Shown here: positions 44,315 through 55,540 of the stretch, one piece after another | Layout: each line of letters begins with the position of its first letter | Position numbering within the stretch: the first letter of the stretch is position 1 | Origin: Shinisaurus crocodilurus | Lineage: Eukaryota; Chordata; Lepidosauria; Squamata; Shinisauridae | Direction: 5' to 3' | Assembly (NCBI GenBank): GCA_021292165.1 | Contig: CM037876.1 | Span: forward strand, 106,354,324-106,418,323 | DNA length: 64,000 bases | Made by a program: the position numbers and the translations under genes | The notes under the pieces: model-generated | Told to the model about the DNA's origin: nothing | What the model saw: only the letters and a program-made list of their open reading frames with translations | Databases searched by the model: none

Positions 44315-44890
44315 TTATTTATTTTGGACTCGACTGTCCTCAGGGTGCTCTCACTTTTCCACTTGTTCCTGAAACTGTGGGTGCTTGGGAACATGGAAAA
44401 GTGTGAGCCACCCCATTTTAAAAGGAACTGGCGTTTGGACAGCTAGCTATCAAAACTCCAGTTCCTTTTAAAATGGGATTATTGACAGGGCTCCCCATGG
44501 CTTTTTCACAGGAACATATGTGTTCATGCCTGCATATGTCCCTGTGAAAAAACCATGGGGAGCCCTGTCAAAAGAGGGAAAAAAACTGTGGCAAGCTGAA
44601 AATGGCTTGCGATCATGGAGGTGAAGGGGAGACAAGTCAGTCCTGCCATGGTGTCCCCTGGGATACCCATGGGGGGACTGATTGGGGGGAGGGGGTGAAC
44701 AACCCACGGTGAGCCCAATTATCTGTCTGACTCTGGCACACCGTGGGTTGTTCACGGAACAACCAACCCACCATGGCTTATTACCAGGGTGAGTGGGTGT
44801 GAGAACGTGCTCAACAACTGAGTTCAGACAACACAATAACCCACACTCAAGGGCTGTGGGTTATTGTATTGTCTGAACTCAGTCAGTGAG
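43870..44890 (+). repeat. Family B hairpin-chain repeat, copy 4 (longest)
   Basis: Successive hairpins can be read directly: aatgtgtgcc/agcacacatt (43940-43966); aagtgcgcac/gtgcactt (43999-44019); ttggtttggcagctgtc/agctgtcaagccaaaaacc (44150-44190); cacttttccacttgttcc/gggaacatggaaaagtg (44351-44403); ccattttaaaaggaactgg and its inverse (44413-44476); 39-bp arms 44482-44520 and 44533-44571 with two mismatches; and gagttcagacaacac/ gtattgtctgaactc arms at 44818-44882. The conserved 3' module lies at 44580-44830. The S1 segment (43990-44250) is in forward orientation. Confidence 0.75.
44263..44317. repeat. (TTA)n microsatellite
   Basis: About 17 TTA units, inside family B copy 4. Confidence 0.97.
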
Positions 44891-45099
44891 TCGCTCAAAC
44901 AGAGGCACAGTCAGTAATACAGCACCAGTTACCTTATGATGCTATTGTACCATACAATGCTATAGTACCATACATAGCACTTGTTACCATATGATGCTTG
45001 CTATCGTACCCAATCATGCTTCCAGATTTAAAGTGTATCCTACCATGCTTCTTGGTCCCAAGATTTCCCTTTAAAAAACTTGCCTACAATTTTTCACAG
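44891..45099. other. Short non-genic stretch
   Basis: Imperfect direct repeats of taccatacaatgctatag-like words at 44947-44985. Confidence 0.4.
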
Positions 45100-45436
45100 T
45101 GATTAAAATGGCCAGTACAACAAATTGATGCTCCATATAATACTTGGCGAATCACCTTAAGCCTGATATACCTTAACAGCTGCTGAAGCATAATCAAAGT
45201 GAAGGATGCCATTCAAACCATGGATGGCCGTAGCTAACAAATATTCCCTATGAGTAGCCCCGTTCAGGGAGGAATGGTAATATAAACCCAAGTATTTATA
45301 CGCAGTGGAGGCCGGTGGCTTCAATGTCAGTGGGGCAGTGTATCCACTCCGGGCTTTAGTCTGAACTTTTAAGGAGCTATCCATGGTGCTGAACCTATAA
45401 TTTTTGTGTGTGGGGGGGTTATGGTTCAGCACCCTG
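45100..45436 (-). mobile_element. Vingi-like LINE fragment
   Basis: The minus-strand frame reads YKYLGLYYHSSLNGATHREY, LLATAIHGLNGILHF and AAVKVYQA. These align with residues 596-655 of the Vingi ORF at 4324 (FKYLGVVFQVSGSWRAQI, AILRFF, VIKVFQG). It is a distinct subfamily, about 110 codons, joined to the L2/L3 copy upstream. Confidence 0.65.
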
Positions 45437-46269
45437 CAAAACAGTACCTTCCACAGCCATTTCAGACCGCCTATTCAAAATGATACAGCTACTGATGTTA
45501 TTGAAACCTGCTGAGAGGTGCAAGAGAATCAACAGGATTGCACCTCCCTGTCATTCTCTTGGCAAAGGTATTCACAAAGGATGGTCAAAGCACTATCTGT
45601 TCCAAAACAAGTCCAGAAGCTGGGCTGAAAAAAAATGGATCAAGTTAATCAGTTCAATCTAAGAGAGTCTGCAGTTTATCAGCAACCACCTGGTCAAGCA
45701 CCTTGCCCAGGAAGGGGATGTTAGCCCCAGCAGGCCTATAGGTGTTAACTTCTTCTGGGTCCAGGTTTCTTAAGGAGCAGTTGGATTACTGCCTCTTTTA
45801 AAGAGGCACCCACACACATGAGGAGGCAGTTACAACCTCCTGAGCCCAGCCAGAGATCCCCTCACTATTAGACATGAAAATCCAGGAAGGGCAAGGGTTG
45901 AGTATACAAGTAGTTATCCTGATTTTGCCAAACACCTTTCCCACATCCTCAGGCTCCAATGTCTGACAGTGATCTAATAAAATGGGACCAGATATTTATT
46001 TATTTATGCAATCCTATCCATGTTTAGACAGATACAGAAAAAGATCTTACAACTCCCAGCATTCCCCAGCCAGCTATGGATTGGGCACTTAATGTATTTG
46101 TTTCTTTGATTTCTACCCCATCTTTCTACCAAGAAAATGACACTCAAGATGGTTCACAATCATAGATAAATAAAAACATGATTAAAACAATAATTTTAAA
46201 AAATACATTAAAAGCACAGTTAGAAACACAACAATAGCAGAATAAAAAAAACAGCACCAGAATAACAGC

Positions 46270-46271
<2 letters not shown>

Positions 46272-46319
<48 letters not shown>

Positions 46320-46343
46320 CATGATCATGATCATGATCATGAT
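46272..46343. repeat. (GAT)n grading into (GATCAT)n
   Basis: About 16 GAT units, then four or five GATCAT units, so a trinucleotide tract changes to a self-complementary hexamer. Confidence 0.95.
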
Positions 46344-46484
46344 GAATAAAAAGACAGAATATAAAATAGCATCAAATGTTGCTCTGGACACTTCCACTAA
46401 CTGAAATGCAAAAACTGTGGAGTCCAAGTTATGGCAGATGCAAGCAACTTTATCCTCAAAATGTCTTGTAAGCATGTCACAGTA

Positions 46485-46733
46485 CAGTAATACCTTGGGT
46501 TGCAAGTAACTTGGTTTGAGAGCGTTTTGCAAGACAAGCAAATTTTTAAATATTTATTTATTTATTTTTTACTTAATATACAAGCAACATCTTGCAATAC
46601 AAGTACTGTAGTACGGCTTAAATTAAAAATCTCTCTACAAATTTTTTTGGGGGATTTCGTTTTGATATAAGAGTGTTTTGGATTACAAGCACGTTTCCGG
46701 AATGAATTATGCTCTCAATCCAAGGCATGAGTG
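46485..46733 (+). mobile_element. Tc1/mariner-pogo-like MITE, copy 2
   Basis: TA at 46483-46484 and 46734-46735. Nearly the same sequence as copy 1, with the ends cagtaataccttgggttgc and ccaaggcatgagtg. Confidence 0.8.
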
Positions 46734-47218
46734 TAGTTTGCTTATTTGTTGTTTCCACCATCATGGTTATATCAACCAAAAATACAACTACATACACACA
46801 GGATCTTATAAAAGAAGAGGATAAAAACAGGACTCTCTCTCAAAATGAAACCACATCATAGTGTGCTGCCAAGCATTCCATCATCTCTTCCCTTAGGCCA
46901 GATTGCAAAAGATCTCAAGCCACTCAGAAAAGCTCTACTGGTGGGGGTGGAGGTGGGGCGGGATGTTTGTGTCAGACATGATTGCATCAACCACCCAGGT
47001 CATCTCTGCATTTCACAGAGAAACCAGGGCTTTTACAGGAGCAACCCAACCATACCAAATTTGAGACCACCTCTGTCAGGCATGAACACTGATTGGCAGT
47101 GAGCTGGATAGTACGCCACCAGAATCCCCAAGCTGCCCCTAGAGTCTAACACAACAAGATACAAAGTGGTATCCAAACAGACAGGAAACATGGAGAGGAA
47201 GATGGAATCCCTATAGAC

Positions 47219-47353
47219 CAGGGCTCTCCAACCTTGGGTCCCCAGATGTTGCTGGGCTACAGCTCCCAGAATCCCTTGCCATTAGCCATGCTGGCTGGGT
47301 ATGCTGGAGCTGTAGGCCAGCAACATCTGGGGACCCAAGTTTGGAGAGCCCTG
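47219..47353. mobile_element. hAT-type MITE
   Basis: Ends cagggctctccaaccttggg and cccaagtttggagagccctg. The 8-mers ctatagac and ctacagac agree at 7 of 8. Confidence 0.9.
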
Positions 47354-47720
47354 CTACAGACCATGGCAACTCCTCCTCTCCACCCCTCAGGTCTATGCTG
47401 GTGCTACACATCAAGGTGGGCATAGGCTTTGAGCTCCCACACCCAGGTCTCAGTAATACAAACCAAGTCAACATCCACCTTCTCCTACAATCAAATTGTG
47501 TATGGTAGAGATGCTATTTTGGACCAACCTTGCATTCAGTAACAGTACCAACACACCAGAGGGAAGCCTGGTAAGGCAACCAGGAACTGCTGTCCACTTG
47601 AGGAAGAGTCCAGAAGAGGAACAGGAATAAGATGCCTAATGACTCTTCTAATCTGGCTTGTCCATCACCCAATGCCATACCTCCTCTACCCATGGTCACT
47701 CTAATAGGGGCACCCTAACC

Positions 47721-48924
47721 TTCCCCAGGTTAAGCACAGAATATCCCTACTGCAGATTTAGTTATAACAATGTAGGCCAAGAAGCAGCAACTGAACCACT
47801 TCTCATAAGCAGATTTAGACCAAACACAAGAGTTTTATCATACACATCAGGAGCGTGCATAAACAATCATGAAAAGGGTCATGAAAACACAAAGCAACCA
47901 TAGCTCTTCCTCCTGACTCTCACTCAGGTCTTCAGAAAACAAACCATCCACAGCCCCTCTCCACCAATGTAACTAGTGGCCTGGCAGAAATACCCCACCA
48001 CCCACCCTCAAGAGGCCTCTAGGGCCAGGTGTTTCAAATGTTCCAGGGGGCAGGGCTCTTCTCACCCAAATCTGGATGGAGAAATGCAGGCAACTCCCTC
48101 TTCCAGCTCTTTTTTTGACTTGTGGTCATGTTGGGAGAAATCTAGCGCAGTCGGAATTCATAATTTCTCCTAGCTTTTCTTATGATCCGGCAACTCCCAG
48201 TTTGGTCTGCTGCCACTGTTGTGACGCCTGCATTAGGCCTGGGAGAAATACCTCACCCATGCTTATTTGATTAATTGATATCAACATTGCCAGTAAGTTT
48301 CCTTACAGCATAGGAGAGTAAGGAGTGTTTGGGAGGTTTCTGCTGGCCACAGGTCACCACATAAATAATGACCTGGTTTTATTTCATCAGAATGTTGATC
48401 CTTTGTGAGGGCTGTAAGTCAAATACCCAGCAGGAACTATTGCATGTAATGTAATACAGCATATGTTTATTGATAAACATTAGAGGGATGACATGGGCTA
48501 TTTGTGTTCATTTGTTTTCTTATTATTGATCTTGAGGATGTCAGATCAATTATCTTGTGGATGTTTGTTGACTTGGTTTTCTAATCCTGGGGAAACAGGA
48601 AAGTTGTTTTCTAGCACGGATTCCAGTTGTTTGTGGAGAGGCTTGGAGGTTGATGGAAAAGAAAATGGGAGTAGGAGTACAATTTGCATTCTTTCTATAA
48701 TGAATGCTTAGTGTGTAGTATAAATCATTTCATTTAAAAAAAAATTTCTAACAATCATTTCAACAGTAATTAAAACTAAGATAACCAGTGATGTATTCCT
48801 CTATTCAAAACAAGAATACGCTAGAACAAGAAGGCTTTAACTCTCTTTTTAAATGTATGCAATGTCAGGTCTCTTTTGTGAGAGAATTCCACAACCGAGG
48901 AGGCACAACAGAGAATGCCCTGCT
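47721..48924. other. Non-genic stretch, partly L2-like
   Basis: 48790-48920 (gagagaattccacaaccgag, agaatgccctgctcc) resembles the inverse of an L2 C-terminal region. Nothing else identified. Confidence 0.35.
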
Positions 48925-49665
48925 CCATGGGGACACTCAAAACCCTGAGGATCTCGCTGTGAAGGGCAGGAAATGTCACCTACCCCCATTCGCAAGCAAA
49001 GATAACTCACAGCTTTGCTTTGACTTGACAGCTCACCCTTTGACAGCTGTCACGTCAAAGCAAAGTTAAAAAAAACAAAACTATTTGAAGCCTCTTTGGG
49101 TCAGTGTCCAGGGTTGGTGTCTGCTGCACTTTTGACAGTGAGTGCCCCCCAGGACATTGCCCAGGCAAGGCTTCCCATTTTTGGACTCATGTAACTGCAC
49201 ACCTCTGCGGTCGCACAAGGCCGACTAAAAAAATAATTTAAAAAATTATGGAAAAAAATTGCACACATTTGGGGCACAATTTAAAAAAAGAAAAGAAAAA
49301 GAGGTGGCCTAGCAGACATAGCCATCCAGTGTGCCACTTGGGCACTTTGGAGGGGTTTTAATTCAGAGATCGCTGTTTGTGATCTCCGGGGGGGGGGAGT
49401 AAAGGGGGAAAAGGTACAGCAAGCCAAAAAGGCCTCATGATCAGGGTGGGGGGAAAGGAGATAAGTTGGTCCTGCCGTGCCGCGGAGTCCCCTGGGATAC
49501 CTGTGGGAGGTCCAAGGGGGAAGGGAGGGACAACCCATGGTGAGCCTGATTGTCTGTCGGGCACACTGTGGGTTGTTTGTGCAACAACCCACACACCGTG
49601 GCTTATTGCCGGGGTGGGTTAGCATGTCAGAGAGAAGGCTGGATTAGAAGGCTTCTCTCTGACTT
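48925..49665 (+). repeat. Family B hairpin-chain repeat, copy 5, with inverted S1 segment
   Basis: 48930-49215 is the reverse complement of the S1 segment of copy 4: gacattgcccaggcaaggct with cttcccatttttgga is the inverse of 44020-44060, and atctcgctgtgaagg with ccccattcgcaagc is the inverse of 44205-44265. The hairpin gctttgctttgacttgacag / ctgtcacgtcaaagcaaag lies at 49013-49064. The 3' module (49380-49650) has the usual orientation. The end carries gtcagagagaag / cttctctctgac (49627-49663). Confidence 0.75.
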
Positions 49666-50165
49666 TTAATTTTCTCTGTGGAAGAATTGGGGGATATGGA
49701 AGTACAGAGGAGCATCAGTCATGTGAGCCCCCACATATAGTCTTACGTGGTGCAGCCTAGATCAGGGCTCTCCAAGCTTGGGTCCCCAGATGTTGCTGGC
49801 CTACAGCTCCCAGCATACCTAGCTAGCATAGCTAATGGCAAGGGATTCTGGGAGCTGTAGGCCAGCAACATCTGGGGACCCAAGCTTGGAGAGCCCTGGC
49901 CTAGACATAGGTATACCACTTCGGTGAGAATGAGGCCTATTACATTACAGGCGATAAGCAGTACCTTGAATTGATCTCCGACATTTACTAGCCATCCATA
50001 CAATTGGCAGGGTATTGGCACCATCCTCTGTCTTTCTCCTGCCAGTATATGAGCTGCTGCATTTTGCAGCAGCTGTGGTTTTGAGCTGTTCTCAATCTGG
50101 ACATTAGATATGCAGATTACAGTTGCTGGGTCTTCATTTTTCAGAAAGAGGTAACTGGTAATCGG
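49666..50165 (-). mobile_element. Decayed L2-like fragment split by hAT MITE
   Basis: ataagcagtaccttgaattg and gagctgctgcattttgcagc are the inverse of the L2 region before ELHWLP. The MITE at 49763-49898 interrupts it. The left limit is uncertain. Confidence 0.5.
49763..49898. mobile_element. hAT-type MITE
   Basis: Ends cagggctctccaagcttggg and cccaagcttggagagccctg form a near-perfect palindrome. The 8-mers gcctagat and gcctagac agree at 7 of 8. Confidence 0.9.
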
Positions 50166-50174
50166 ATGGATTTA

Positions 50175-50635
50175 CAGTAATACCTTGGATTGCAAGTAAC
50201 TTGGTCTGAGAGCGTTTTGCAAGACAAGCAAAAAATTTTTTATATTTTGACTTGATAAACGAGCAAGGTCTTGCAAGTCAAGTCGTAGGGATGTAACCAC
50301 TCACCTCGAGTGGGCATAGTGGGCCAAAATCGGCCCCGCTCACGCCCGCCAGAGACTCGCTTTGATATAATAATAATAATTTATTTATTTCATTTCTATA
50401 CCACCCAATAGCCGAAGCTCTCTGGGTGGTTCACAATACACAAAAACACAGGCCACAAATACAATAAAATACCGCATAAAAGTTTTCAATACAGAGAATT
50501 TAAAAACAATTTAACAGCTAAAACAATTTCAATACAAACTAGACGTGTTAAAAAACAGCTGACATATAAGAGTGTTAAGTGTTCTTACAAGCACGGTTCT
50601 GGAACAAATTATGCTTGCAATCCAAGGTATTACTG
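50175..50635 (+). mobile_element. Tc1/mariner-pogo-like MITE, copy 3, with inserted L2-type tail
   Basis: TA at 50173-50174 and 50636-50637. Ends cagtaataccttggattgc and gcaatccaaggtattactg pair almost perfectly. An insertion of about 190 bp (50371-50560) brings a minus-strand L2-type 3' tail (accacccaatagccgaagct, ctctgggtggttcacaa), flanked by gatataa and gacatataa. The middle (50285-50360) differs from copies 1 and 2. Confidence 0.8.
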
Positions 50636-50637
50636 TA

Positions 50638-52019
50638 ATTTAAATTGGTTTTTATGAAGTTTTGGTTGAACTGGTTGTTTTATTGGATCGTTACTGGATT
50701 GCACTCTTTACAATCTATTTATTTTGTGTCTTCTGCTGGTTGTCACTTTTGGTACTTGTAGTGGAAGAGTGGGTATCAAGTGTAATAATAATAATAATAA
50801 TCATCATCATCATCATCATCATAAAAAATAATAATATAAAAAGCACTCCTGTTTATGACCAACCCCTGGACATCTTGAAGCACAATCTAATTCAGAAACA
50901 CTTTCAAGATAGGAATTCAATTTTTAAGGCAGTAATGCAGAGACAGCAGTCACCATGACAGGGCTGGATTGTGAGATGACCTTAAGATCCCATCCAGTAT
51001 GTGACAAATGTGACAGTATTTAGACAATTTAAATTAGAGCTGGGTCATCTTGACTCTGCTCTTAGATTTCCTTTGTTGTCCCTGGAATGACTCAGCTTGG
51101 TGCAATAATGTTGCTTTGAAATCCGTGGACTGAAATATTATGGCACCATTCTGCACTGCAAGTGACCTTGCACAAAAGGTTCTTTTATAAGCAGTCCTAA
51201 TATGTCTTAAATACCTGAGACTAAAAATATTCATAATTATATAGCTAATGTTTAGTGCTAGTATGTAATTGACTGAATAATTTCACCTGCACCAATTAGA
51301 GATAATTCACACATGCATGTTTGTCTGTTGATATTTCAGATTAATATTTGAACTGTAATCATTGGGAAATCATTGCATTGTGTTTGATGTAACAGGTGAT
51401 CTGCCTGTGTGGTGGTTTTTTTAAAAAAAATCTGGGGTTCTGGTTTCATTCATAGTCATCATCACGTGATATGCCAGACACTGGAACAGTCACATGTAAA
51501 TTCTCCCCTAAACTGTGTTAAACACACACACTATCTGGGGGAGAATTGTTTATTTACATAGCTCTATGGCTAGATTTAAAAGATTCCCATCCTTGGTTCA
51601 ATAGAAACAAAGGCCATTAAGTGTTCTTACAGCTAATAGGGCACTACTGTGAATTTGTAGAGACCAACTACTACCTGATCAGCGGAACTCAATTCCTAAA
51701 CACTTTGCTCCCAGCTTATACGTTCTCTCGCGTTTACTAAAAACCATCATTTTGCTTTTATCATCATTAATTTGGCAATAAAAACGAAACCATCTTATCT
51801 GTCTACACAGCAACTTGCAAGCGGGAAATTAAAATAGCAGTAACCTTTTAAGCACATATTTTCTAGTAATCCATTAATATATTAAAACCCAGATTTTAGG
51901 CCCATTTTAACATACATTCATTTATATATTCTTATTTTGTAGTCCTAAGAAAAGAAAAAAGGCATCTCCAAGAATTTTTCCATCTTATTTCCCCCACCCA
52001 CAGATAAACAGATCCTTCC
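50638..52019. other. Non-genic stretch with trinucleotide repeats
   Basis: AAT and CAT repeats at 50785-50822. Nothing else recognised. Confidence 0.4.
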
Positions 52020-53210
52020 CCCCCCTTTTCTTTTTAAGAAAGTCAATTAGAGGATTCCACTCAGCAATAAGGATAAATGTTATGTTTTCTTCAATGAATA
52101 CCATACGCCATCTTTGCCAGTCTCACCAACCATTTTTCTTGCCAAAACCCTCTTCCTCTATCGAAGACAATCTTTGCCAGCTTCAGCTTTAGAATACAGA
52201 GGACACAATCTCTCCTATTACAAATAGCAATTGTCATCTCCTTCCAAACAGCCATATCCTTTCCAGTAAATAAATATTGCCGGGGAACTTGATCTATTGT
52301 TTCCCTTCCAACAAAAGGAACCAGTAGAGCCCTTATTTCATCAGGCTCTGAGATCATTCCAGGATGCTTTGACTTGGATTCCTGCATTGAGCAGGGAGTT
52401 GGACTCGATGGCCTTATAGGCCCCTTCCAACTCTACTATTCTATGATTCTATCTCAGGCACTTTTCTTCTTCTCTCGGGCATTTTTCTTCTTGTTTCAAA
52501 ACCAATAGAGCCAAAACTTGTTCTCCTTCAAACTCTATATTTCATGCTTGTATTTCGTTCTGTGAGGTTTCAGCCTTATCTTTGTTCTGTTTCACTTCTC
52601 CAGATGTTTGCTTTATATTTTTAAATTCTTGTAATATTTCCATCTTGGTATTGACCAACCTCTCAACCATTCTTTTCTCTGAGGCATCAATCCTGACAAC
52701 CATTTTCTCCTCCATTTGATTAAGTAAATTGTAAACCAAATCCAATGTGGCCATTTTGCTCAGCTTTAGTTTATCTCTTTCTGTCCTCCCTGCTAGCCTA
52801 AACAGAAAGCAGTCTCACGTTGCATAAATGTCTGGCAGCTTCGCCTGTCTATACTTTCAGCAGAAGTAAGAATAGTAGGATTAAAAAAACCTCTTTCCCA
52901 TTTCCACACTTTTTCACTCTGTGAAGCTTTTAACTTTAATTCTTAGTTTTAGAAGACTTTCCAAAATCTCTTGTAGTCACAGAAAAGATCTTTACTCATG
53001 GTAAGAAGAGTCAGCTTTGTTGTTGGGAGAACCTCTCTTCATTCCTAAACAGTTAAGTAAATATTAAAGAAATGGGGTAGGCAGACCTTAAAGACCATTC
53101 AGATCTCCAACCACGGCATTGAAGCAAGATGTAAATCCTTCACTCCAGGCCCCTCCCACAAGAAAAACTGTCAGGAATGGCAGATGACTCACGAAGAAGT
53201 GACCTTTAGA
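52020..53210 (-). mobile_element. L1-like LINE 5' part (ORF1-like), interrupted by a CR1 tail
   Basis: The minus-strand frame 52542-52754 (MATLDLVYNLLNQMEEKM, then SEKRMVERLVNTKMEIL) looks like the coiled-coil start of a squamate L1 ORF1. A second frame at 52091-52360 (ISEPDEIRALLVPFVGRE, TIDQVPRQYLF) may be a later ORF1 part. 52755-53210 would be 5' UTR. Family placement is inferred from the coiled coil and the presence of L1 ends elsewhere. Moderately sure. Confidence 0.5.
52368..52454 (+). mobile_element. CR1 3' tail insertion
   Basis: gctttgacttggattcctgc, ttgagcagggagttggactc, gatggccttataggcccc and attctatgattctat. A very short 5'-truncated CR1. Confidence 0.92.
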
Positions 53211-53555
53211 GTATGAAAGGCATATCTCAAAGAATCTTCCCTTATCCAGGAAGATATATGCCGGCTGGGATCACACCCAGCCGATTTTTATGCCAGGTTG
53301 TGCCCTCAGCTATTGCTGAAGATGTCAGATCGCCACTTTCTTCTGCTGGAAGTACCAATACTCGCAGCTACTTGTTCTTTAGGACAGGAGAACTTCTCCC
53401 TTCCCCCTGGCCAGAGCCTATCACAGCTAGCTTCCAGCTGTGGTAGCTAGTGATGTGGCACTGCTGCTTCCTTGCTTGAATTCCTTCCTCTAGTACTCAC
53501 CTCTGGACGCCAGAGTGCTGGCAGGGATACTCATGCTCCCGAGGTCTTCCCATGG
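53211..53555. other. Non-genic stretch
   Basis: No feature recognised; possibly more L1 5' UTR. Confidence 0.3.
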
Positions 53556-53563
53556 GTCAGCAG

Positions 53564-54371
53564 CAGGGCCGGATTAAGATAGGGGCTATTGGAGCTGCAG
53601 CTCCAGGCCCCTACCACAAAATAGGCCCACAGGCCCGGCAGCGCCCAGTCGCCCGAGCCGCGCCGCTGCCTGCTGCCGCTGCCGCACTTGCCCTTGAGTC
53701 TCAGCTACTGTCCGTCTGCAAACCTGCAAAGCCCAATTCTTGGCACCCTTGAAACCGCAGCAACACTTCCGGTTCCTCAGCGAACGCGGCCTCTTTGGAG
53801 AGCGCCCCAAGCAAAGAGATGGGACCAGGGCATCTATGGCTGTAGAGCAGCTCCTCTCGCTCTGCGCTAGGCGGCTGCCTGATGCTCAAAGGGAGCTGGA
53901 AGTCTAGGCTGTGTGTGTTTCATTCAAACCCCCTTTCCTATCTCTATGGTCCATAGAGGGTGCGCTTGGAAATTGGCCTCCTCGCGAGTTTTCCTGGGCG
54001 AAGAGCTGAAGCGCAGCAGGGATTCCGGGTGCAGCACTTGGGTGAGAGCAGGAGCAAGGTTGGGGGGTGGGAGACGACCGCTTCCCGGAGGGGCTTCTCG
54101 GTGCAAGCTGCTGCAAAAGGCTCCCGGACCTGCAGTGTTTGCAGTGCCCGCCGCTCCTCCTGCCTTCCAAATTGAGGAATTTGCAAGTAAAAAAGGAAGA
54201 AAAGTTAATGTGTAATTTTATTTTAATCTACCAGCTTGATTCATTTAGTTTAAATGCAGGTTACAGTTCAGTGAATAACCTGTTTGTGTGTTTAAAACTA
54301 GTGGTTGCTATTTATTTCAAGAGTTACTCTCTGCACCATAATCATAACGCAGGCTGTATTGATTATGATGC

Positions 54372-54414
<43 letters not shown>

Positions 54415-54715
54415 TAAGGAACAAATTTTTATGAGCCAAACATCATACACTTATATTTAAATTGTTTATATGGTTTATGTTTATTTAAAAATGGTTGTTG
54501 TGAATGTTCTATTTATAACGGTTTTATTGAGTTAACAAGCTTATTGTTTACAAAAAAAGAAATATTTTCAATATGTTTCTGTTTTGGCACTTTAATGGTA
54601 ATTAAAATATTTAATTTGTTTTAATATAAAATTGCGTCTTCATTTTATTTATTTCCATAAAAAGGCTCACCAAAAACCTCAGCACCAGGCCCATAATGCT
54701 CTTAATCCGGCCCTG
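53564..54715. mobile_element. hAT derivative, 1152 bp, CpG-rich left half
   Basis: Ends cagggccggattaaga and tcttaatccggccctg. The 8-mer gtcagcag is repeated exactly at 53556-53563 and 54716-54723. 53600-54180 is GC- and CpG-rich and 54190-54660 is AT-rich with an (AAT)n tract at 54372-54411. No transposase motif was found in any frame. Confidence 0.9.
54372..54411. repeat. (AAT)n microsatellite
   Basis: About 13 units, inside the hAT derivative. Confidence 0.97.
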
Positions 54716-54723
54716 GTCAGCAG

Positions 54724-55244
54724 AGTCAGGCATGGATGCGCAGAGAGTCAGGCTGGGGGTCCGAGAGGGCTGCTCAACCTGACTTCTGAATATAGTCTGT
54801 TTCTATTCCCTGAATGCCTACACAGAAGCCAGCTTTTGTTCAGTGTCTAGGGTGTCCATGGAGGACACCATAGCCAATGGCAGAGCATCTATTTCTGTGC
54901 ACAGTGCCTGCACATAGCCAGACTCACAGCACACCGTGCTAATCCTGCACACTGCACAGACACTGAGTACCCAGCCCAGCTCAGGCCTCTTGATTCACTT
55001 TTTAATTCTGAGGCTGAGTAGCACAGTCTCAAGAGTCAGGAAGCAGAGGGGGAGAGAGAGAACACTTCATGGAGTGTGTGTGAGTTTGCTTTGTCCTCAT
55101 CACAGTCTGGATTATTATTGGGGAGAGAATGTGATGGAAGGAATATCTATCTTTTGAAATTGATTATTTTATAGTCAGTTCTTTCATAAACTGATCCCCT
55201 CCTTTGCTTTTTTGCACTCCTGATGTTAAAGTGAACTTTCATGC
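54724..55244. other. Non-genic stretch
   Basis: No feature recognised. Confidence 0.3.
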
Positions 55245-55395
55245 CTCAGTTTTCCCTTTCTGTGGAATGGCTTGCTGGTGGATTAGAGAACTGTGGGCTC
55301 AAAAAGGAGGGTTTCTTTTGGGTTGTTCATTGAATCAGAGACACCCCTCCAAATCTTTGATTTGCACTCACAATCCTAAAGTTCACTTATTATTT
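55245..55395 (+). repeat. Unnamed repeat C, copy 1
   Basis: Words such as ccctttctgtggaatggctt, gggctcaaaaaggag, cagagacacccctcc and gcactcacaatcctaaag match 56905-57060 in the same orientation. Confidence 0.55.
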
Positions 55396-55480
55396 ATTTC
55401 GTTATTACATTTCTATACGCCCAGTAGCCCAAGCTCTCTGGGTGGTTCACAATAATTAAAACCATAAAATCCAAGATGAT
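55385..55480 (-). mobile_element. L2-type 3' tail
   Basis: Minus-strand gtgaaccacccagagagctt, then a gggcgtatagaaatg-like stretch and a taaataa tail. Same end as in 50371-50470. Confidence 0.6.
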
Positions 55481-55540
55481 AAAATACAATATAAAAGTTT
55501 AAAACTGCAATATAAAAATAAAAGTCATCATCATCATTTA

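Larger units (their letters stand above)
45440..47720 (-). mobile_element. Decayed L2/L3-like LINE with nested insertions
   Basis: Minus-strand pieces in order from the right: an endonuclease piece around 47440-47510 (LIVGEGG, then a TWVW-like part), CDMLTRHFEDKVACICHNLD (46395-46470), TTCILNPCPSWIFMSNSEGI (45870-45930), NIPFLGKVLDQVVADKLQ (45665-45720) and ILLILLHLSAGFNNIS (45480-45535). Stops and frameshifts throughout. Insertions: mariner-like 46485-46733, an L2-type tail around 46080-46180, a (GAT)n tract and hAT 47219-47353. Confidence 0.75.

Noticed and set aside
44179..44446. Proteins with long Ile or Tyr runs
   Set aside because: Products of the TTA microsatellite in several frames, as at 46182-46541, 50662-50958 and 54067-54417.
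53552..54215. Overlapping Ala/Pro/Arg-rich proteins as a host gene
   Set aside because: They lie within a hAT derivative with exact target duplications, occur on both strands and in several frames, and show no family motif; high GC alone explains them.
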